Source: Candidatus Treponema faecavium (GTDB taxonomy: Bacteria; Spirochaetota; Spirochaetia; Treponematales; Treponemataceae). Taken from it: DNA of 18,145 nt. The stretch lies in contig DXHG01000182.1 in the NCBI GenBank assembly GCA_019113455.1, positions 1 to 18,145 on the forward strand, in the 5' to 3' direction. Below the pieces are notes generated by a model. The model searched no databases. It was not told the origin of the DNA and was given only the letters and a program-made list of their open reading frames with translations. Positions within the stretch are counted from its first letter, which is position 1; each line of letters opens with the position of its first letter. This document shows, in pieces, positions 13,032 through 18,145 of this stretch. Made by a program: the position numbers and the translations under genes.

Positions 13032-14597
13032 ATGATTGCCATATATGCTTATGCGGTGAAAAACGGCGAGGAGGCTGACAAGACGGTTATGGGTGCGGCG
13101 GCGCGTATTGTAAGAAACACGATGATGCTCTATTGCCGCCAGCTCCTTATTATGCTTGTCAGTCTCTACACGGTGCGGAAAGTGCTTGCGGCGCTCGGCA
13201 CGGAGGATTACGGCATATACAGCGCCGCGGCCGGCGTTGTTACGATGTTCGGGTTTCTGTCCGGCGCGATGGCGTCGGCAAGCCAGCGGTATTTCAGCTT
13301 TGACCTGGGGCGCGGCGATACGGCTGAACTGAAAAAAACGTTCAGCGTAATGATGTGCATTTACCTGCTTTTGGCGCTTGCCGTCATAGCGCTTGCCGAA
13401 ACCGCGGGACTGTGGTTTGTGCTGCACAAGCTCGTGATTCCCGCGGAGCGCAGATACGCGGCGGTATGGGTTTACCAGTTTGCCGTCCTGACGTTTGCCG
13501 CCGCGCTCATGAGCGCTCCCTATATGGCGGCGATTATCGCGCATGAGCACATGCACGTATACGCATACGTGAGCGTTGCCGAAGCGGCGTTAAAACTCTG
13601 CATCGCATTTGCGCTGCAAACAGTCCGCGCAGATACGCTCGTTGTGTACGGTATGCTGCTCTTTGGCGCCGGCTGCGTTACTGCCGCGCTGTACCGCGGG
13701 TATTGCCGCAAGCGCTACGAAGAGTGCCGTTTTGCGCTGTGTTTTGACGCGCGGCGCTTTAAAGAAATTATCAGTTTTATCGGCTGGAACTTTTTCGGGA
13801 GCTTTGCTTCCGTGATGAAAAATCAGGGAAATGTGGTGCTGCTGAATATATTTGTCGGGCCTGCGGCGAATGCGTCGCAGGCGGTTGCGGGCCAGATACG
13901 AAACGCGGTGAGCGTCTTTTCGCAGAACTTCAGCGTAGCGGTCAGGCCGCAGATAACAAAATCATATGCGGCCGGCATGTACGAGCACATGTTTGCGCTG
14001 CTGCATACCGGCTGCAAACTCACGTTCTTTTTAATGCTCGTGATAACGGTTCCGCTGTACTTTAACGCGGACGAGATTCTTGGATTGTGGCTTGTCGATG
14101 TGCCTGAACTGACGGCGGTATTTACGAGGCTGATACTGCTTGAGTCGCTAGTGGAATCGGTTTCGCTGCTGATGGCGAGCGTAAATCAGGCGGTGGGCAA
14201 AATCAGCCTCTATCAGTGCTGTGTCGGCGCCGCCGTTTTTCTGAACGTGCCGGCAAGTTTCTTTCTATTATCTTCCGGTTTTCAGCCTGAATCGATATAC
14301 GCCGCCGGCATCGCCTGCATGGTGCTGCTGTGCGCGGTGCGCTGCGCGTTTCTTACGCAGGCGCCGCAGTGCTCGCTGAAAAAACTTATCTTCGGTGTGT
14401 TTGCGCCCGTGTGCATTACCGCGCTGTGTTCGTTCTGGGGCGCCGCGCAGTTTTCTGTCTGTGACGGCTCGCTCCTGCGCTGTCTGTGCGACATAGGGCT
14501 CAAGGCGCTGCTCACGTGCGCGTGTATCTTTATCTTTGGCGTTTCCGCTGATGAAAAGCGCTTTTTATTCAATCTTATACGGAGAACTGTATCATGA
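13032..14597 (+). CDS. Wzx-like polysaccharide flippase (MOP superfamily)
   Basis: This 521-residue integral membrane protein has about 12-14 hydrophobic segments. Its N-terminal RNTMMLYCRQLLIMLVSLYTV followed by LGTEDYGIYSAAAGVV (here split from a longer run) is typical of the lipopolysaccharide-biosynthesis branch of MOP exporters, which flip undecaprenyl-linked glycan units across the inner membrane. A central segment NAVSVFSQNFSVAVRPQITKSYA is also conserved in that branch. Start is either ATG 13032, with only a weak TGAG, or ATG 13089, which has AGGAGG about 14 bases upstream; the first is kept because it is closer to the mapped promoter. Its TGA overlaps the next ATG (ATGA at 14594-14597). 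It most likely exports the glycan modified by the next two genes. Confidence 0.88.
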   Translation: MIAIYAYAVKNGEEADKTVMGAAARIVRNTMMLYCRQLLIMLVSLYTVRKVLAALGTEDYGIYSAAAGVVTMFGFLSGAMASASQRYFSFDLGRGDTAELKKTFSVMMCIYLLLALAVIALAETAGLWFVLHKLVIPAERRYAAVWVYQFAVLTFAAALMSAPYMAAIIAHEHMHVYAYVSVAEAALKLCIAFALQTVRADTLVVYGMLLFGAGCVTAALYRGYCRKRYEECRFALCFDARRFKEIISFIGWNFFGSFASVMKNQGNVVLLNIFVGPAANASQAVAGQIRNAVSVFSQNFSVAVRPQITKSYAAGMYEHMFALLHTGCKLTFFLMLVITVPLYFNADEILGLWLVDVPELTAVFTRLILLESLVESVSLLMASVNQAVGKISLYQCCVGAAVFLNVPASFFLLSSGFQPESIYAAGIACMVLLCAVRCAFLTQAPQCSLKKLIFGVFAPVCITALCSFWGAAQFSVCDGSLLRCLCDIGLKALLTCACIFIFGVSADEKRFLFNLIRRTVS

Positions 14598-15844
14598 TCC
14601 GGTTATCAAACATCCGCCTTGAATCGCACGACGGCTGGAGCCGCCTGTGCTGTGACCTCTCAAGCGTCAGGTGGGGGTCTGCATCCATGTACTTTGAGCT
14701 GCCTGACCAGTATGCGTCGTATTTTTCGTGCGAGACATACGACTGCTTTCTTGCAGCAATACTGTTTCCTGCAATGTATTACCACGAAGACATAGAAATA
14801 TGCGGCGCGGTTTCTAAAAAACTGTTTCGGAATATAACTCCCTATGTGCAGGCGGTATTAAAGGATTTCTGCGCCGACGCCCGCCCCGTCTCCATAACCG
14901 CACAGCGGCTTACGATTGCACAGCAGCGCGGCAATCTTGTCGCGACGGGGTTTTCGGGCGGCGTTGATTCGTTTGCGACGTTTTACGACTATTTTGAACG
15001 CGAGAGCGATCCGGAATACAAAATCAATGCGCTGTTCTTTTTCAATGTCGGAAGCCACGGACCGTTTTGCGGGCCCGATTCATACCGCAAGTTTCTGGCG
15101 CGGTACGAGTATCTGAAAACAGTGCCTGAGGAAAAAGGCCTGCCGTTTATTCCGCTGAACAGCAACGTGCATCTGTTTCACGCGGAATTCGGCCATCAGA
15201 AAACAGACTGCATCACGCAGGCGTGCGCGGTTCTCGCCGTAGAAACCGCGGTGTCGCGCTACTACGTGAGTTCGGCGATCAGCTATAAAAACGCCATGCT
15301 GTTCGGCAGCACGTACCGTAATTTCGACATGGCAGCGTTCAGCGAGTCGTATCTGCTTCCGCTTTTAAGCACGGAACACTGCGCGCTCATTCCCGACGGC
15401 GAGCAGTATACCCGCTGCGAAAAAACGCAGCGCATTGCAGACTATCCTGCCGCCAGGCAGTATTTGAACGTCTGCGTATCGGCTGAACAAAAGACTGCCG
15501 GAAACTGTTCGCGCTGCCCTAAATGCCTGCGCACCCTGCTTGCGCTTGAGTCGCTCGGCGATCTTGAGGAATTCTCTGCCGTATTTGACATGCGCGAATA
15601 TAAAAAGCACGCATTCCGCTATAAATGTCAGGAGCGCCTCCGATACCGCACGAACCCGCTTGCAAAAGACAACGTGGACTTTGCGCGCGCGCACGGAAAC
15701 CCGATTCCAAACATATGCACGGCGCTGATTGTGTGCCTGCCGCATATGGCGTTTTCTCTGGTGAAAAAGACTGCGCGCGTGCTTTTGGGCGACGCCTGCT
15801 GGCAAAAACTGAAAAGGAAGGTGAAGCATGCCCAGGCTGCCTGA
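14594..15844 (+). CDS. PP-loop ATP pyrophosphatase-type protein with QueC-like cysteine site
   Basis: This 416-residue protein has the PP-loop SGGVDS (121-126) after VATGF, which binds ATP and adenylates a substrate, as in QueC, asparagine synthetase and N-acetyl-sugar amidotransferases. Near the C-terminus C294, C305, C308 and C311 (NCSRCPKCLRTLLALE) copy the C-x(n)-C-x2-C-x2-C zinc site of QueC. The first ~100 residues form a separate, unrecognised domain, and the last ~70 are basic with a hydrophobic patch (ICTALIVCLPHMAFSLV) that might touch the membrane. GGAG lies 8 bases before ATG 14594, which overlaps the flippase stop. Lying between a flippase and an FrhB-like reductase, it probably activates a carboxyl or carbonyl of a sugar for amidation. 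That chemistry is inference. Confidence 0.75.
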   Translation: MIRLSNIRLESHDGWSRLCCDLSSVRWGSASMYFELPDQYASYFSCETYDCFLAAILFPAMYYHEDIEICGAVSKKLFRNITPYVQAVLKDFCADARPVSITAQRLTIAQQRGNLVATGFSGGVDSFATFYDYFERESDPEYKINALFFFNVGSHGPFCGPDSYRKFLARYEYLKTVPEEKGLPFIPLNSNVHLFHAEFGHQKTDCITQACAVLAVETAVSRYYVSSAISYKNAMLFGSTYRNFDMAAFSESYLLPLLSTEHCALIPDGEQYTRCEKTQRIADYPAARQYLNVCVSAEQKTAGNCSRCPKCLRTLLALESLGDLEEFSAVFDMREYKKHAFRYKCQERLRYRTNPLAKDNVDFARAHGNPIPNICTALIVCLPHMAFSLVKKTARVLLGDACWQKLKRKVKHAQAA

Positions 15845-16988
15845 CAAAACGTGTACCGGCTGCGGCGCGTGCGCGGCGCTGTGTCCGCACGGCGCGATAA
15901 CAATGAAAGCGGACAGCGAAGGATTTCTGTATCCTGAAACCGACCGCGCGCGGTGTACGGACTGCGGCCTGTGCGAACGGCGGTGTCCGGTGCTTGGCGC
16001 CGCCGCGGAGGAGCTGCCGGCATACGCTTGTATGCACCGCGACAAAGACGTGCGCAGGCTCAGTTCTTCAGGCGGCGTGTTCAGCGCATGCGCGCAGTAC
16101 GTGCTGGAACAAGGCGGAGCGGTGTTCGGCGCGCGGTTTGACGGTGAGTTTGCGGTTATGCACGGCTGCGCCGAGACGCCGCAGGAGGCGGCGGCGTTCC
16201 GCGGCTCCAAATACGTGCAGAGCGGCATGAACGATACGCACGCATCATGCCGGCGTATGCTTGAAGCAGGCAGACCCGTGTTATTCAGCGGGCTTCCGTG
16301 CCAGATTGCCGGCCTGCGCGCATACCTTAAAACGGCATATGAGGAGCTTTACTGCATTGACTGCATCTGCCACGGCGTTCCCTCCCCGCTTTTATGGAAA
16401 AAGTATATCGAATACAGAAGCGCCCGCGCAGGTTCGGCTGTACGCAGCATAACGTTCAGATGCAAAGACAGCGGCTGGAAACAGTACACGCTCGTGTTTG
16501 CATTTGAAAACGGCGCAGAGTACCGCGCGTCTTCCGGCACGGACCCGTACCTGCGCTTGTTTTTGCGCGACTGCTGTCTGCGGGAAGCCTGCTACCGATG
16601 CGCGTTCAAAAAAGAGCGGCACGTGTCTGACTTAACCGTCGGCGATTTTTGGGGAATCGAACACGTCTGCCCCGAACTTGACGACAATACCGGCACGTCG
16701 GTGGTGTTTGTGCAGTCGCAAAAAGGCGCCCGGCTGCTCGATAAGATAAAACCGTCGCTTATCGTCAAACCCGTGTCCGCGGCGCAAAGCATACGGTACA
16801 ATCCTTCTCTGGTGCAGAGCGCGCCGCGTCCGGCGCTGCGCGACAGTTTTTATGCCGATTTGCAGCAAAAAACGCTGCCGTACCTGTTCAAGAAATACGC
16901 CAAAGACCCGTTTTTGCTGCGGTGTGCGCGGCTTGCCAAACGCATACTGAAAAAACTGCTGCGCCTCCCTGCCGCATTTCAGCCATAA
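15828..16988 (+). CDS. FrhB/FdhB-type iron-sulfur flavoprotein of polysaccharide clusters
   Basis: This 386-residue protein starts with a two-cluster ferredoxin: C9-x2-C12-x2-C15-x3-C19-P and C43-x2-C46-x2-C49-x3-C53-P, each binding [4Fe-4S]. The FrhB N- and C-terminal domains follow (coenzyme F420 hydrogenase/dehydrogenase beta family): SSSGGVFSACAQYVLEQGG, FRGSKYVQS, GRPVLFSGLPCQIAGLRAYL, CHGVPSPLLWKKYIE, and CYRCAFKKERHVSDLTVGDFWG with more cysteines. Bacteria that lack F420 often carry such proteins in glycan clusters, where they are thought to reduce or transfer electrons to a sugar intermediate, probably using FAD. AGGAAGG lies about 6 bases before ATG 15828, which overlaps the previous gene by 17 bases. 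It is the last intact gene of the operon. Confidence 0.88.
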   Translation: MPRLPDKTCTGCGACAALCPHGAITMKADSEGFLYPETDRARCTDCGLCERRCPVLGAAAEELPAYACMHRDKDVRRLSSSGGVFSACAQYVLEQGGAVFGARFDGEFAVMHGCAETPQEAAAFRGSKYVQSGMNDTHASCRRMLEAGRPVLFSGLPCQIAGLRAYLKTAYEELYCIDCICHGVPSPLLWKKYIEYRSARAGSAVRSITFRCKDSGWKQYTLVFAFENGAEYRASSGTDPYLRLFLRDCCLREACYRCAFKKERHVSDLTVGDFWGIEHVCPELDDNTGTSVVFVQSQKGARLLDKIKPSLIVKPVSAAQSIRYNPSLVQSAPRPALRDSFYADLQQKTLPYLFKKYAKDPFLLRCARLAKRILKKLLRLPAAFQP

Positions 16989-17025
16989 ATGCACGGTTTG
17001 CCAGGCGCATACTGAAAAAGCTGCT
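16926..17025 (+). repeat. Imperfect direct repeat, two copies 65 bp apart
   Basis: Bases 16926-16960 and 16991-17025 match at 30 of 35 positions. Copy 1 encodes ARLAKRILKKLL at the end of the FrhB-like gene; copy 2 encodes ARFARRILKKLL in another frame after its stop. Confidence 0.75.
16974..16992 (+). terminator. 6-bp hairpin straddling the FrhB-like stop
   Basis: GCATTT (16974-16979) and AAATGC (16987-16992) enclose 7 bases; the TAA stop (16986-16988) spans the loop and the right arm. There is no U-tract. Confidence 0.4.
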
Positions 17026-17077
17026 CTGCCGCCAATACCGCGTAACCGGACAGGCCGCGCGCCTTCCCCGCGCATAA
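16991..17077 (+). pseudogene. 3' remnant of a paralogous gene
   Basis: After the FrhB-like stop, a frame from 16991 to TAA 17075-17077 reads ARFARRILKKLLCRQYRVTG and then QAARLPRA. Its first 12 residues nearly repeat the end of the FrhB-like protein. I read it as the tail of a lost homologous gene, left by deletion or recombination between related 3' ends. It has no start codon or ribosome site. Confidence 0.5.
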
Positions 17078-17152
17078 ACCGCCGTTCTGCTTCATATGAA
17101 GCAGATGTTCCCGCCGGATTGCGGTATGCTGTGTTCCATTGGAGGTCTCTGT

Positions 17153-18004
17153 ATGAAAACAATTCGTCTGCTTTATCCTGATCACCTCGGCGGCGGACTT
17201 GATACGTACTGGTTCGGCGCGCAGGTGCTGCAATATATCCTTCCGGCAAACAGCCGCCAAAAAACGGTAACAGTGGACATTGCACCGCCTGACGGAACGC
17301 AAAAACCGGTGCAGGACGGCATATACGCGAAAGACGAGGTGCTCGCCGGCATACGGGACGCTGCGGCAAAACTGGACGCGGAAAACCCCGACCGCGTCAT
17401 CACAATCGGCGGCGACTGCCTTGTCTCGCTTGCGCCGTTTGACTGGCTGCACGCAAAATATCCTGCGGCAGGCATTATCTGGATTGACGCGCATCCCGAC
17501 GTGTCGCGGGCAAAAGACGGCTACCCGAATGCACACGCAATGGTGCTCGGCGCGCTCCTCGGCAGCGGGGAACGCACGCTTGTGCAAACCCTGCGCAGCC
17601 TGCCGTTTAAGCCTGATGAACTGCTGTATATCGGCCTGCAAAGCCTGCACCCGTATCAGAAAGCGTTTTTGGATGCGGCGGGCGTGAACTGCCGCGTCCA
17701 AACATATTCTTTTGTGTCGGACGCAGAGATTGCCGCATTCGCCGCGCGCTTTGACCAGGTGCTTGTGCATACGGACGTCGATGTGCTTGACGAACGCCTG
17801 TTCCATTCCACGTATTTCGCCAATCCGGAGCTGAAAGGCGACGGCTCCGGCGGCGGCAAAATGACTGCGGCAGAGCTTTCTCACATACTGCGCATCATAG
17901 ACGCACATGCCGAAATCGCCGGCCTCACGATTGCCGAATACCTGCCGTTTGACGAGGAGCGGCTCGCGCGCGCGTTCAGCGGCATCAAACTCTTTTCTGA
18001 ATAA
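17153..18004 (+). CDS. Arginase/agmatinase-fold (ureohydrolase) family protein
   Basis: This is a 283-residue member of the arginase superfamily, which normally uses a binuclear manganese centre to hydrolyse guanidino compounds to urea. Visible metal-site motifs are GGDC (86-89), DAHPD (112-116), NAHAMVLG with H128, and HTDVDVLD with D208 and D210; E262 in TIAEYLP matches the usual late acidic residue. The first motif is GGDH in arginases, so the first manganese ligand is Cys here; related arginase-like proteins also have GGDC. The substrate is therefore uncertain. GGAGG 7 bases before ATG 17153 fixes the start; the frame from 17096 is ignored. It is separated from the polysaccharide operon by a decayed 3' end and probably forms its own unit. 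Confidence 0.87.
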   Translation: MKTIRLLYPDHLGGGLDTYWFGAQVLQYILPANSRQKTVTVDIAPPDGTQKPVQDGIYAKDEVLAGIRDAAAKLDAENPDRVITIGGDCLVSLAPFDWLHAKYPAAGIIWIDAHPDVSRAKDGYPNAHAMVLGALLGSGERTLVQTLRSLPFKPDELLYIGLQSLHPYQKAFLDAAGVNCRVQTYSFVSDAEIAAFAARFDQVLVHTDVDVLDERLFHSTYFANPELKGDGSGGGKMTAAELSHILRIIDAHAEIAGLTIAEYLPFDEERLARAFSGIKLFSE

Positions 18005-18074
18005 GCGGTAAAATGCAAAAAAATTACTCTGCTGCTGCAGTGCCTTACCCGTGCAGACAGTACCCGCATGGACA

Positions 18075-18080
18075 TATAAT
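18075..18080 (+). promoter_or_regulatory. Isolated -10-like TATAAT at the right edge
   Basis: A perfect TATAAT lies 70 bases after the arginase-fold stop, but no good -35 is found at 16-18 bases. A short dyad GGCAA-GAGAT-TTGCC follows at about 18088-18102. It may belong to a gene beyond the window. Confidence 0.25.
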
Positions 18081-18145
18081 CTGTATGGCAAGAGATTTGC
18101 CGGTGGCTAAATTTTATTTTGCCGTTTATCCGGTAAGAAATTTGC

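Noticed and set aside
18005..18145. Possible tRNA or small RNA at the right edge
   Set aside because: No cloverleaf or conserved T-loop could be drawn; only a short 5-bp dyad and a lone TATAAT are visible.

Overview
The window looks like a piece of a spirochaete chromosome, most likely a Treponema of moderately high G+C. The pointers are a Treponema-like short XRE regulator at 12592-12936, a lipoprotein with an LSAC lipobox, an orphan chemotaxis methylesterase and the general gene mix. The genus is inferred from protein character, not proven. No rRNA, tRNA, CRISPR array or intact insertion sequence was seen.

Region by region. (1) Bases 1-1660: the 3' end of a GNAT acetyltransferase (+) converges on a minus-strand NfeD-SPFH (stomatin/QmcA-like) membrane pair with its own near-leaderless promoter. 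(2) 1690-4850: a visibly A+T-richer McrBC-type modification-dependent restriction module (minus), whose McrB carries two stacked reader domains ahead of the AAA+ GTPase. It has a strong promoter overlaid by a tandem 9-bp repeat. (3) 4850-8810: a tightly coupled minus-strand operon nadE-cheB-rluA-like (4-nt and 1-nt overlaps) driven by a near-consensus promoter that predicts a leaderless nadE mRNA. (4) 8810-11230: an accessory, partly decayed stretch with large perfect palindromes, a small lipoprotein, a SWIM zinc-finger gene remnant, and an orphan NTF2-fold immunity-like gene that seems to have lost its stop codon. (5) 11228-12481: a Cdd1-DUF3795 fusion followed by a Crp/Fnr-family regulator, behind a promoter with a Crp/Fnr-like dyad. 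(6) 12592-17077: an XRE regulator divergent from a surface-polysaccharide operon made of a Wzx-like flippase, a QueC-like PP-loop protein with a four-cysteine site, and an FrhB-type ferredoxin/flavin reductase. A decayed paralogous 3' end follows it. (7) 17153-18004: an arginase/agmatinase-fold protein with a His-to-Cys change at a metal-ligand position.

How the genes work together. The flippase, PP-loop protein and FrhB-like protein are translationally coupled or overlapping and probably modify and export one glycan. McrB and McrC overlap and form one GTP-driven nuclease. NfeD and the SPFH protein are a classical membrane-microdomain pair. The most unusual signals are the hairpins that straddle stop codons of operon-terminal genes, a 29-bp imperfect repeat that looks like two copies of a short coding motif, the QueC-like/FrhB/flippase trio, and the predicted leaderless promoters.
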